From positions 22,668,162 through 22,728,161 of the forward strand of contig OU612067.1 in NCBI GenBank assembly GCA_914767715.1: 60,000 nt of DNA. The letters are read 5' to 3'. Within the stretch, counting starts at the first letter, position 1. Each line of letters starts with the position of its first letter. Of the stretch, positions 58,801 to 60,000 are shown piece after piece. Below the pieces are notes generated by a model. It worked only from the letters and a program-made list of their open reading frames with translations, had not been told where the DNA came from and did no database searches. The DNA comes from Membranipora membranacea (Eukaryota > Bryozoa > Gymnolaemata > Cheilostomatida > Membraniporidae). A program made the translations under genes and the position numbers.

Positions 58801-59465
58801 TCAACTTTTTTTTTCTTGACTCAAATTGTCTTGTCCCAGTTTTTTACTTACCTTATAAACACTCCTCTTTTACACTCTTTTACAGGTCCACCCAAGATTT
58901 CTCTACCCAGCAGATTTGAGTCGACCACCGCTTTTGAGAAGGGAGAGAACATTGTTATCAAAATTCCTTTCAGGGCCAACCCAAAACCCGACTTCAAGTG
59001 GACTAAGAATGGCCAGGAGCTGAAGGAGGGATCCAGATACAAGCAAGAAGTATGTATTCGAAGATTGAATAACATAACTGATAGCTGCTTAATTATTTAA
59101 GAAACACATTTTACTTCTAAGCATCTGCTTCCTAATCTTTCAAAGCATGACATGGCACAAATGGGCCACGGTACTATTAACATTAGTTTCCTATTAATTG
59201 GATTATGAATGCTGTCAAGATTTTGTATATAATTAGTAGAGTTGCTCCCCTTGGTCAGTCAAGGGAGATGACTCTCAATACTCAATCTATAACAAGAGCA
59301 GATAACTTGATATGACTTCCTCTTGTTATGTTGTTGTGCAGATATCACAGAGACATTGTACGCTGACAGTAAAGAACGCAGAGAAAGAAGATGGAGCTAT
59401 ATACAGGCTTACACTAGAGAATAACTTAGGATCTGATTCTGCTAACTGTGACTTCACTGTCAATG
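7765..59465 (+). CDS. twitchin: Twitchin/titin-family giant muscle protein (5' part, incomplete)
   Basis: A giant sarcomeric protein that, in the twitchin family, binds along thick filaments and regulates contraction and relaxation. From ATG 7765, about 63 core exons join with GT-AG introns and unbroken phase into about 3,000 residues. Order: Ig1-Ig2, a charged linker with DFRSLLK as in MyBP-C/twitchin, Ig3-Ig7, then Fn3 and Ig modules in groups Fn2-Ig, Fn2-Ig, Fn3x3-Ig, Fn2-Ig, Fn3x3-Ig-Ig, Fn2-Ig-Ig. About 15 Ig and 14 Fn3 domains are present. Each domain is usually split over two exons, and most inter-domain introns are phase 1. The Fn3-Fn3-Ig super-repeat starting after a linker separates it from obscurin or projectin-like PEVK proteins, although projectin and titin remain relatives. 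The 3' part, with more repeats and the expected kinase, lies beyond the window. Confidence 0.9.
7831..9390. other. Twitchin intron, nothing recognised
   Basis: AT-rich intron following the first coding exon. A poly-G run lies near 9128. Small open frames on both strands lack splice support or family resemblance. Confidence 0.5.
9396..9530. repeat. Tandem copies of acceptor plus exon start, before Ig1
   Basis: Five successive copies of a unit reading (T)CTGTAGAC(G/A/T)G(T/A)(A/G)GATG, with splice AGs at 9399, 9430, 9467, 9495 and 9524. Only the last leads into an open frame for the downstream exon. Confidence 0.75.
9525..10362 (+). CDS. twitchin: Twitchin Ig domain 1 (two exons)
   Basis: Exons 9525-9661 (ends phase 2) and 10233-10362. 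Visible I-set features are CTWYKQ with the core Trp, and DDSGDYTLTAKNQHG, the DxGxYxxxAxNxxG strand-F signature with Thr in place of the second Cys. The end KGKASKSNLP runs into a linker. The acceptor used at 9524 is the last of a tandem series of near-identical acceptors. Confidence 0.85.
9737..9875. repeat. Complex inverted repeats in a twitchin intron
   Basis: CGCTCACTCAG, ATCGCTCT, CTGAGTGAGC and AGAGCGAT pair in several combinations across this stretch, suggesting a decayed hairpin element. Confidence 0.5.
11033..11312. repeat. 24-25-base minisatellite, about 11 copies
   Basis: The unit is close to ACAGCGCTAAACACTGATAATAT, with variants ending GAGATGAT or ACTGATGAT. Alternating variants make a higher-order pattern in the left two thirds. 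Confidence 0.9.
12071..12085 (+). CDS. twitchin: Candidate alternative first coding exon of twitchin
   Basis: ATGGCCACTGCGGAG (M-A-T-A-E) in a good start context (gaaaATGG) is followed by a strong donor gtaggt at 12086 in phase 0. The next exon (12985) also begins phase 0, so a transcript starting in this 2.6-kb intron would skip Ig1 and begin with the acidic linker. No promoter element can be proven. Confidence 0.35.
12743..12861. repeat. 119-base hairpin with arms of about 50 bases
   Basis: The left arm (AGCTGTCATAGCTCCAAGCC onward) is almost fully complementary to the right arm ending GCTATGACTGCT. The short loop is itself near-palindromic (GAAGCAGCTTC). It is either a young MITE or a structured intronic RNA. 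Confidence 0.8.
12985..15242 (+). CDS. twitchin: Twitchin acidic linker and Ig domain 2 (three exons)
   Basis: Exons 12985-13087, 13441-13535 and 15095-15242 with phases 0-1-0-1. The first opens with a charged stretch (KVEKRHDEEEDLGPEEG) and then starts the Ig fold. KFMKGKRV stands at the usual Trp-containing C strand, with Phe in place of Trp. VDEGKYSLSLLKEDG is the strand-F signature, without Cys. This is a divergent Ig domain. Confidence 0.8.
13536..15094. other. Twitchin intron with palindrome copy at 14496-14527
   Basis: Contains TCACAGAGTAAGGATA and its inverse, the second copy of the 69-96 palindrome with two extra central bases. It interrupts a minus-strand open frame (14260-14622) that I do not support as a gene. 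Confidence 0.6.
15243..16645. other. Twitchin intron before the charged linker
   Basis: Besides the candidate microexon at 15744, an open stretch at 15439-15651 has slightly richer composition but no splice support. No other structure recognised. Confidence 0.4.
15744..15767 (+). CDS. twitchin: Candidate 24-base microexon before the DFRSLLK linker
   Basis: Acceptor aaactgtgtag (weak pyrimidine tract) and donor gtaagg flank 24 bases, phase 1/1, which would encode DRTLPMDI between Ig2 and the linker. Neighbouring exons join in frame without it. Confidence 0.35.
16646..19011 (+). CDS. twitchin: Twitchin charged linker with DFRSLLK motif (four exons)
   Basis: Exons 16646-16750, 17121-17143 (a 23-base microexon), 17613-17780 and 18964-19011. 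The first encodes DFRSLLKHKDYKKK and then DPDWGKLKH, a motif pair shared by MyBP-C and twitchin near the myosin-binding end. The third encodes 56 residues rich in Lys, Pro, Gly, Gln and Asp with imperfect repeats of KxKQGP. The fourth repeats the tail motif as DWPDLKHREKKK. The middle is low-complexity and probably flexible; possible phosphorylation is inference only. Confidence 0.8.
17020..17098. repeat. Short tandem repeat (CATTGCGTTGTGT type)
   Basis: About five degenerate copies of a 13-19-base unit, ending just upstream of the 23-base microexon acceptor. Confidence 0.6.
17781..18963. other. Twitchin intron, nothing recognised
   Basis: AT-rich, with a poly-G run near 18465. No exon with matching phase 0/0 ends was found. 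Confidence 0.4.
19107..19198. mobile_element. MITE-like element, CAGTATCCCACAATGCA ends (copy 1)
   Basis: The left end CAGTATCCCACAATGCA (19106 on) is inverted at the right end TGCATTGTGGGAATACTG. About 90 bases, no coding capacity. The same ends recur at 21416-21532, 22394-22487 and 31976-32048. Confidence 0.65.
19263..20990 (+). CDS. twitchin: Twitchin Ig domain 3 (two exons plus a 24-base microexon)
   Basis: Exons 19263-19382 and 20837-20990, with microexon 19892-19915 between them. The first ends at the core Trp (TIKWLR). The microexon encodes NGTIIQKP, the C-C' turn expected next. The third supplies KDAGNYTLSCDG, with the strand-F Tyr and Cys. All junctions up to the last are phase 0; the last exon ends phase 1. 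Confidence 0.85.
19892..19915 (+). CDS. twitchin: 24-base microexon completing Ig domain 3
   Basis: Flanked by a pyrimidine-rich acceptor (tctttttattaag) and donor gtaaga; 8 codons, phase 0/0. It encodes NGTIIQKP. Joined, the protein reads IKWLR-NGTIIQKP-NRMEIF, the normal C-C' spacing of an I-set Ig; without it the domain would be eight residues short. Confidence 0.6.
19932..19986. repeat. TATATTATA microsatellite
   Basis: Alternating TATAT/TATAA stretch just after the donor of the 24-base microexon. Confidence 0.9.
21416..21532. mobile_element. MITE-like element of the TATCCCACAATGCA family (copy 2)
   Basis: Begins AGTATCCCAAAATGCA and ends TTGCATTGTGGGAATGCT, about 117 bases, in a twitchin intron. 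Confidence 0.6.
21611..22774 (+). CDS. twitchin: Twitchin Ig domain 4 (two exons)
   Basis: Exons 21611-21750 and 22636-22774, phases 1-0-1. All canonical residues are visible: YELTCEV (first Cys), AVWKKDGVPI (core Trp), and MAGVYECEVYKD (strand-F Tyr and second Cys). Confidence 0.9.
22394..22487. mobile_element. MITE-like element of the TATCCCACAATGCA family (decayed copy 3)
   Basis: Begins TATCTCACAATGC and ends TGCATTCTGGGA; both ends carry substitutions relative to the family. Confidence 0.45.
23001..23031. repeat. 31-base perfect hairpin
   Basis: AGCAGGGAGTTTGGG followed at once by TCCCAAACTCCCTGCT; essentially no loop. Confidence 0.8.
23270..24153 (+). CDS. twitchin: Twitchin Ig domain 5 (two exons)
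   Basis: Exons 23270-23367 and 23970-24153, phases 1-0-1. DTCSLVVLV gives the first Cys, VRWFRGA the core Trp and QDTYWCQVGK the second Cys. FIEKLKEHEV at the start matches the A strand of twitchin Ig domains. Confidence 0.9.
24323..24404. repeat. 21-base tandem repeat, four copies
   Basis: The unit CGCTAGCTAACATTTAGTGA plus C is repeated almost exactly. Confidence 0.9.
24746..25636 (+). CDS. twitchin: Twitchin Ig domain 6 (two exons)
   Basis: Exons 24746-24929 (ends phase 2) and 25482-25636 (ends phase 1). VRFIEKLAANAMAVEKHQ starts the fold, VQWFKDGKPITDARY carries the Trp, and DTAAYSCKVGD the strand-F Cys. The 3' end and donor of the second exon are copied twice downstream by an 83-base tandem repeat. 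Confidence 0.9.
25617..25880. repeat. 83-base minisatellite duplicating an exon end and donor
   Basis: The Ig6 exon end CTCACTGTCACTAAGA plus its donor starts at 25621, and near-identical copies start at 25704 and 25787 (83-base period). Each unit also contains a shorter repeat, CTAAGTCA. Confidence 0.9.
26352..27222 (+). CDS. twitchin: Twitchin Ig domain 7 (two exons)
   Basis: Exons 26352-26516 and 27103-27222, phases 1-1-1. VRVGQKLHLRIPYSGNPTP and FEWLF mark the B and C strands; RTDSGVYNIRAFSPSGEA is the strand-F/G signature without the second Cys. This is the last Ig before the Fn3 repeats begin. Confidence 0.88.
26517..27102. other. Twitchin intron, nothing recognised
   Basis: AT-rich intron inside Ig7; no repeat or extra exon seen. 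Confidence 0.4.
27595..28317 (+). CDS. twitchin: Twitchin Fn3 domain 1 (two exons)
   Basis: Exons 27595-27750 and 28171-28317, phases 1-1-1. The WEAPEDDGGYEISSYIIE motif and MYRFRVCAHT are the two Fn3 hallmarks of this family (W..P..DGG..I..Y.(I/V)E and Y.FRV.A.N). The exon split lies in the C-C' region, as in nearly all Fn3 domains of this gene. Confidence 0.92.
28763..29678 (+). CDS. twitchin: Twitchin Fn3 domain 2 (two exons)
   Basis: Exons 28763-28914 (donor gtcagt) and 29523-29678, phases 1-0-0. WSAPKFDGGSPVSKYLVE and YSFRVSAFNKMGQS define the fold. The end is basic (LLKTKKKQRAPK) and leads straight into the next Ig domain. Confidence 0.92.
29994..31760 (+). CDS. twitchin: Twitchin Ig domain 8 (two core exons, two possible microexons between)
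   Basis: Core exons 29994-30107 and 31632-31760, phase 0 throughout. FTGVPKPTIEWFKTDD carries the Trp and ENRGLYKVVAKNEIGEA the strand-F signature. Direct joining gives a normal C-C' turn (EWFKTDD-PLDAKF). Two small candidates, 30363-30383 and 30820-30852, would lengthen that loop by 7 and 11 residues. Confidence 0.9.
30205..30262. mobile_element. Hairpin MITE, copy A
   Basis: AGCCAATGTGTTGGCTCTGA is mirrored by ACCAATCAGAGCCAACACAT around a loop of about 10 bases. Four related copies occur in this window. Confidence 0.75.
30363..30383 (+). CDS. twitchin: Candidate 21-base cassette microexon in Ig domain 8
   Basis: Acceptor acttttttgcag and donor gtgagg flank 21 bases, phase 0/0, encoding PKATHDT. 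It sits in the intron splitting the C-C' loop of Ig8. The frame stays open with or without it. Confidence 0.4.
30579..30650. mobile_element. Hairpin MITE, copy B
   Basis: ATGTGTTGGCTCTGATTGGT facing ACCAATCAGAGCCGACACAT (one mismatch), with GGCTAG after the right arm. Confidence 0.75.
30694..30772. mobile_element. Hairpin MITE, copy C
   Basis: TATGTTGGCTCTGATTTGAT facing CCAATCCGAGCCAACACATT, then GGCC. Same family as copies A and B, only about 50 bases after B. Confidence 0.7.
30820..30852 (+). CDS. twitchin: Candidate 33-base cassette microexon in Ig domain 8
   Basis: Acceptor tcaattttacag and donor gtatac flank 33 bases, phase 0/0, encoding QRDSKTAVEPK. It uses the same intron and the same reading phase as 30363-30383, so either, both or neither could be included. 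Confidence 0.4.
31511..31578. mobile_element. Hairpin MITE, copy D
   Basis: GATGTGTTGGCTCTGATCCT facing GGCCAATCAGAGCCAATACA, followed by an AATAC repeat. Confidence 0.7.
31976..32048. mobile_element. MITE-like element of the TATCCCACAATGCA family (copy 4)
   Basis: Begins GAGTATCCCACAGTGCA and ends TGCATTGTGGGATT, about 73 bases. Confidence 0.6.
32145..32847 (+). CDS. twitchin: Twitchin Fn3 domain 3 (two exons)
   Basis: Exons 32145-32318 and 32697-32847, phases 0-0-1. WKHPADDGGNEIIGYRVE and YDFRVFAENIHGDS define the domain. The first exon also carries the Ig-Fn3 junction LDIVVLGPPSRPQGPLEV. Confidence 0.92.
33271..34101 (+). CDS. twitchin: Twitchin Fn3 domain 4 (two exons)
   Basis: Exons 33271-33464 (donor gtaccg) and 33962-34101 (ends phase 2). 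WIKPYDGGSPIKGYLVQ and YEYRVIAINAAGES define the domain. The C'-E loop is lengthened by a Lys/Glu-rich insert (KREAASKKEKTTQQ) relative to its neighbours. Confidence 0.92.
34487..35484 (+). CDS. twitchin: Twitchin Ig domain 9 and start of Fn3 domain 5 (two exons)
   Basis: Exons 34487-34631 and 35317-35484. GSPNPLVEWKNGE carries the Trp and SDAGTYTIKATNKHGECS the strand-F signature. The second exon runs on into the next Fn3 (SPTEPQGPLE), so no intron separates these two domains here. Confidence 0.9.
34632..35316. other. Twitchin intron, nothing recognised
   Basis: AT-rich intron splitting Ig9. No repeat element or extra exon identified. Confidence 0.4.
36024..36109. repeat. Duplicated acceptor plus exon start before Fn3 domain 5
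   Basis: TTACAGATAAC(T/C)GATGTATTC occurs at 36024 and again at 36098, 74 bases apart, separated by a TATTATAT stretch. The upstream copy leads to an in-frame stop, so the downstream copy is the functional one. Confidence 0.85.
36104..36707 (+). CDS. twitchin: Twitchin Fn3 domain 5, remainder (two exons)
   Basis: Exons 36104-36212 and 36549-36707, phases 0-1-1. WKPPVDVCGSPVSDYIVE departs from the usual DGG by having Cys-Gly; YKFRVSAVNAFGRS is typical. A degenerate copy of the acceptor and first codons lies 74 bases upstream. Confidence 0.9.
36229..36322. repeat. GATGTTGATTT-type tandem repeat
   Basis: About seven degenerate copies of an 11-13-base unit start about 16 bases after the donor at 36213. 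Confidence 0.8.
37219..38114 (+). CDS. twitchin: Twitchin Fn3 domain 6 (two exons)
   Basis: Exons 37219-37331 and 37931-38114, phases 1-0-1. WKEPSSDGGNPIRGYQ and YDFRVTAVNDGGEG are the Fn3 hallmarks. Confidence 0.92.
38115..38802. other. Twitchin intron, nothing recognised
   Basis: AT-rich intron between Fn3 domains 6 and 7, with a TA microsatellite near 38130. Confidence 0.4.
38803..39615 (+). CDS. twitchin: Twitchin Fn3 domain 7 (two exons)
   Basis: Exons 38803-38971 and 39475-39615, phases 1-2-2. WKKPSDDGGALNGYVIE and YQFRVRGENAAGLG define it. It is the third Fn3 in a row, so the super-repeat here is Fn3x3-Ig rather than Fn3x2-Ig. Confidence 0.92.
39928..40791 (+). CDS. twitchin: Twitchin Ig domain 10 and first half of Fn3 domain 8 (two exons)
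   Basis: Exons 39928-40075 and 40523-40791. HPAPKAAWSVNGSDV carries the Trp; SDTGRYSASLTNSSG is the strand-F signature. The 269-base second exon continues into WSAPEDNGGADITNYIVE of the next Fn3, so the inter-domain intron is absent. It ends phase 2. Confidence 0.9.
41186..41361. repeat. Dispersed repeat, copy 2, followed by a tRNA-like head
   Basis: 41186-41302 matches 3363-3490 in the order of its blocks. It is followed at 41311-41361 by a segment with GTGGTCGAGTGGCAGACGCG, like the A-box half of a tRNA, so this may be a SINE junction or two adjacent elements. Confidence 0.6.
41395..41552 (+). CDS. twitchin: Twitchin Fn3 domain 8, second half
   Basis: A 158-base exon, phase 2 to 1, starting with the Trp of QWTKVTS and carrying YDFRVSAENEHGVS and LARYPF. 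A repeat with a tRNA-like segment lies just upstream in the intron (41186-41361). Confidence 0.92.
41553..42430. other. Twitchin intron, nothing recognised
   Basis: Intron between Fn3 domains 8 and 9; no extra exon or repeat element identified. Confidence 0.4.
42431..43933 (+). CDS. twitchin: Twitchin Fn3 domain 9 and first half of Ig domain 11 (two core exons)
   Basis: Core exons 42431-42581 and 43663-43933, phases 1-2-0. WDAPKRDGGNPIAGYQVE and YKFRVCAINEAGNS define the Fn3. The second exon continues through the Fn3-Ig junction into VAGEDFKIIIPFKGG and stops after AQFSK, where Phe replaces the usual core Trp. A possible cassette exon lies between the two at 43000-43059. Confidence 0.9.
43000..43059 (+). 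CDS. twitchin: Candidate 60-base cassette exon in Fn3 domain 9
   Basis: Acceptor gttgacacatcag and donor gtataa flank 60 bases that are phase 2/2 and open, encoding a 20-residue segment beginning SGIIACERPDEES. Its skipping gives a normal Fn3 (DDWVR-CTRANV), so it would be an optional insert in the C'-E loop. Confidence 0.4.
43194..43271. mobile_element. Hairpin MITE, copy E (diverged)
   Basis: TAGCCAATGTGCTGGATCTT facing CAATCATATCAGAACTATTA then CATTGGCTA. It keeps the outer TAGCCAATGT ends of the family but has several arm mismatches. Confidence 0.6.
44162..44324 (+). CDS. twitchin: Twitchin Ig domain 11, second half
   Basis: A 163-base exon, phase 0 to 1. DDQGSYNITLTNSKGQAM is the strand-F signature with neither Cys. 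With Phe at the core Trp position in the preceding exon, this Ig lacks all three canonical core residues. Confidence 0.88.
44699..45422 (+). CDS. twitchin: Twitchin Fn3 domain 10 (two exons)
   Basis: Exons 44699-44908 and 45327-45422, phases 1-1-1. WKAPLEDGGSNVSHYLIE and YRFRVSAINDYGTS. The split is later than usual, just before the strand-F Tyr. Confidence 0.92.
45468..45775. repeat. Degenerate ATTGCATTGGGAATTG minisatellite
   Basis: About 15 or more copies of a 15-18-base unit fill most of the intron; the open frames over it on both strands are repeat artefacts. Confidence 0.9.
45838..46894 (+). CDS. twitchin: Twitchin Fn3 domain 11 (two exons)
   Basis: Exons 45838-46026 and 46787-46894, phases 1-1-1. 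WARPSSDGGDKIQGYIIE and YEFRIRAKNKAGLS. The second acceptor follows a run of 15-base C-rich repeats with acceptor-like ends. Confidence 0.92.
46684..46743. repeat. 15-base C-rich tandem repeat with acceptor-like ends
   Basis: GTTCCCCTCCCGCAG is repeated three times plus a partial copy. Each unit is a pyrimidine tract ending in CAG, 50-100 bases before the real acceptor at 46786. Confidence 0.9.
47284..47880 (+). CDS. twitchin: Twitchin Fn3 domain 12 (two exons)
   Basis: Exons 47284-47429 and 47724-47880, phases 1-0-1. WRAPSSDGGKPISGYNIE and YEFRVCAINKAGSS. It is the third consecutive Fn3 in this super-repeat. Confidence 0.92.
47890..48235. repeat. Tandem duplication of about 190 bases
   Basis: A block containing TGGTATAGCTTATATGATT, ATGATTAAA, CTCCCATGCTT and TTCTTCCATCAGGTC recurs in the same order about 190 bases later with substitutions. 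Confidence 0.7.
48567..49128 (+). CDS. twitchin: Twitchin Ig domain 12 (two exons)
   Basis: Exons 48567-48718 and 48999-49128, phases 1-0-1. VQWFLRGQEI carries the Trp; DSGDLQCIITNHNGSE has the strand-F Cys with Leu where Tyr is usual. Confidence 0.9.
49176..50187. mobile_element. Foldback element with about 370-base inverted arms
   Basis: The left arm (about 49176-49545) is inverted as the right arm (about 49820-50187). The outer 170 bases of each arm carry 7-9 copies of ACGTCGCAA. The centre (about 49690-49780) has its own inverted pair around GCAACTGTATGATTTTAT. There is no transposase frame, so it is non-autonomous. CACCTT occurs just outside both ends and may be an imperfect target duplication. 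Confidence 0.85.
51194..51811 (+). CDS. twitchin: Twitchin Ig domain 13, divergent (two exons)
   Basis: Exons 51194-51385 and 51722-51811, phases 1-1-1. DDGDWYVEVKNEVGTL keeps the strand-F pattern without Cys, and YRIFRNRQVV stands where the core Trp should be. It follows Ig12 with no Fn3 between, breaking the regular pattern. A foldback element is inserted in the intron before it. Confidence 0.82.
52086..54742 (+). CDS. twitchin: Twitchin Fn3 domain 13 (two exons, 2.35-kb intron)
   Basis: Exons 52086-52252 and 54604-54742, phases 1-0-1. WSAPHDNGGNKITHYVIE and YKFRVAGVNANGVG. The intron begins with a TCAA-type microsatellite, contains minus-strand open frames, and ends in six tandem copies of the acceptor region. 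Confidence 0.9.
52253..52450. repeat. TCAA-type microsatellite
   Basis: Long, interrupted run of ATCAATCA units from just inside the donor of the Fn3 domain 13 intron. Confidence 0.9.
52705..54010 (-). other. Possible nested minus-strand gene or pseudogene in a twitchin intron
   Basis: Three open stretches lie on the minus strand: 54010-53795 (hydrophobic, with FLSLGYFWTVFGAYII), 53690-53387 (TM-like LVMTGGYLYTGLWVILIL, then a Ser/His-rich tail) and 52916-52705 (GC-richer, LPDGAVEQVILSPDGAV). A donor at the end of the second (AGGAA|gtaaaa) and an acceptor at 52920 (tttatttcag) match in phase, but the spliced frame is a different one from the long open frame. No family recognised and no clean junction between the first two. 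Confidence 0.25.
54364..54625. repeat. Six tandem copies of acceptor plus exon start before Fn3 domain 13
   Basis: Units of 43-55 bases built on TTGTAG|GGATGCACCGATACCGAGTTT, with exon-like starts at 54364, 54407, 54454, 54502, 54557 and 54604. Only the last continues as the real exon. Confidence 0.9.
55327..56053 (+). CDS. twitchin: Twitchin Fn3 domain 14 (two exons)
   Basis: Exons 55327-55487 and 55915-56053, phases 1-0-1. WDKAHDGGGRLLGYIIE and YYFRVFAVNAAGEG. Confidence 0.92.
55575..55690. mobile_element. Possible decayed MITE of the TATCCCACAATGCA family
   Basis: CCCATAATGCAACC near 55575 and TTTGCATTGTGGGTC near 55675 are in inverted orientation, as in the better copies, but with more changes. 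Confidence 0.35.
56573..57638 (+). CDS. twitchin: Twitchin Ig domain 14 (two exons)
   Basis: Exons 56573-56684 and 57466-57638, phases 1-2-1. All canonical residues are present: IEFDCQVEASPKPEITW with Cys and Trp (the Trp codon is split by the intron) and EDDYCVRAHTGAGS with the second Cys. Confidence 0.92.
57244..57307. repeat. Hairpin with perfect 22-base arms
   Basis: GGGATCATAGTGGATCATAG plus TG (57244-57265) is exactly inverted at 57286-57307, with a 20-base loop. The arm itself holds a direct repeat of GGATCATAGTG. Confidence 0.9.
58161..58325 (+). mobile_element. tRNA-derived SINE
   Basis: GCCGTGGCGCAATGGGTTGA gives an A-box and CTGTGTTCGATTTCC a B-box at tRNA spacing, followed by about 100 bases of non-tRNA body and an A-rich end. 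It lies in the sense orientation in the intron before Ig15. Confidence 0.65.
58886..59465 (+). CDS. twitchin: Twitchin Ig domain 15, last domain in the window (two exons)
   Basis: Exons 58886-59049 and 59342-59465, phases 1-0-1. FKWTKNGQELKEGSRY carries the Trp; EDGAIYRLTLENNLGSDS is the strand-F signature. The donor at 59466 is gtcaga. The frame stays open, so the gene continues beyond the window. Confidence 0.88.
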
Positions 59466-60000
59466 GTCAGATCACTTTACATGTCATTATTATTCTTCTC
59501 AGTATAAAATGAGTTTGTTTAAACCACAGCGTAGTTATTTGTTATTACATAATAGGTATATATATATATAATGATCATACAGTTTGAACAGCTAGAAAAC
59601 TATTTCAAGTCTCAGTTCGTCTGCACTTAACTTGTGTGAGGACAAATCCCTGTCGTATTCAAGCCAAACTCATTCAGTTTGAGAATCACGCCTTACCGTC
59701 ACCCTACATGCTGTTTTTGATGTATGAACAGGATATGACAGCTCTCATAGATCAATTACACTGTGTTTGGTTGTGACCGAGTTTCGGCTCAATGAAAATG
59801 TCAAGTTAAAAACAGCTGTATAACAATAGATACCCATAATATAATATAACAAAATATTATATATAATAGTATGTAATAAAACACAATATAATATATTATA
59901 CTATGTATCATGATGAAATTTGATATATCATAATATGTAATATTACAAAATAAAATATATGTAATATAACATAATATTTAATATGGAATGTTATATGTAT
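59466..60000. other. Twitchin intron running off the window end
   Basis: AT-rich; from about 59830 dominated by TAATATA repeats. No exon seen. Confidence 0.6.

Overview
This is a eukaryotic, animal-type window: AT-rich DNA with many short exons bounded by GT-AG introns, dispersed short inverted-repeat elements, tRNA-derived SINE-like pieces and minisatellites. Nothing prokaryotic (operons, CRISPR, IS elements) is visible. Both recognised genes lie on the + strand. The giant muscle gene is of the invertebrate twitchin type, and the upstream gene ends in a selenocysteine codon, which argues against insects. A lophotrochozoan (mollusc, annelid or brachiopod-like) or a similar intron-rich invertebrate is my best guess; the species cannot be fixed from the sequence.

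Region 1 (1-5267) holds the 3' half of a thioredoxin reductase gene. Five exons (462-560, 1092-1325, 1976-2179, 3208-3342, 4318-4386) join in frame and end Gly-Cys-Sec(TGA)-Gly-stop. A SECIS hairpin of the type II shape lies about 560 bases downstream at 4940-5001, followed by a poly(A) signal at 5262-5267. The upstream exons, including the redox CxxxxC site, are outside the window.

Region 2 (5268-7140) is intergenic, with a possible exon of a convergent minus-strand gene at its left edge and two myogenic-type E-boxes at its right edge.

Region 3 (about 7141 to the window end) is the 5' part of a twitchin/titin-family gene. A non-coding first exon ends at 7266 and the start codon is at 7765. 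About 63 core coding exons join with coherent phases over 52 kb and encode about 3,000 residues. The domain order is Ig-Ig, a DFRSLLK-type charged linker with a K/P/G/Q-rich stretch, five Ig, then Fn3-Fn3-Ig, Fn3-Fn3-Ig, Fn3-Fn3-Fn3-Ig, Fn3-Fn3-Ig, Fn3-Fn3-Fn3-Ig-Ig, Fn3-Fn3-Ig-Ig. No stop is reached; further Ig/Fn3 repeats and the expected kinase domain lie beyond 60000. I also find candidate microexons, a cassette exon and an alternative first exon.

The most unusual pattern is at the splice sites. Several introns end in tandem arrays that repeatedly duplicate the 3' splice site plus the first bases of the next exon (9396-9525, 36024-36104, 54364-54604), and one array duplicates an exon end plus its donor (25617-25806). 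The introns also host a 1-kb foldback element (about 49176-50187), a five-copy hairpin MITE family, a second MITE-like family with TATCCCACAATGCA ends, and several long perfect hairpins.
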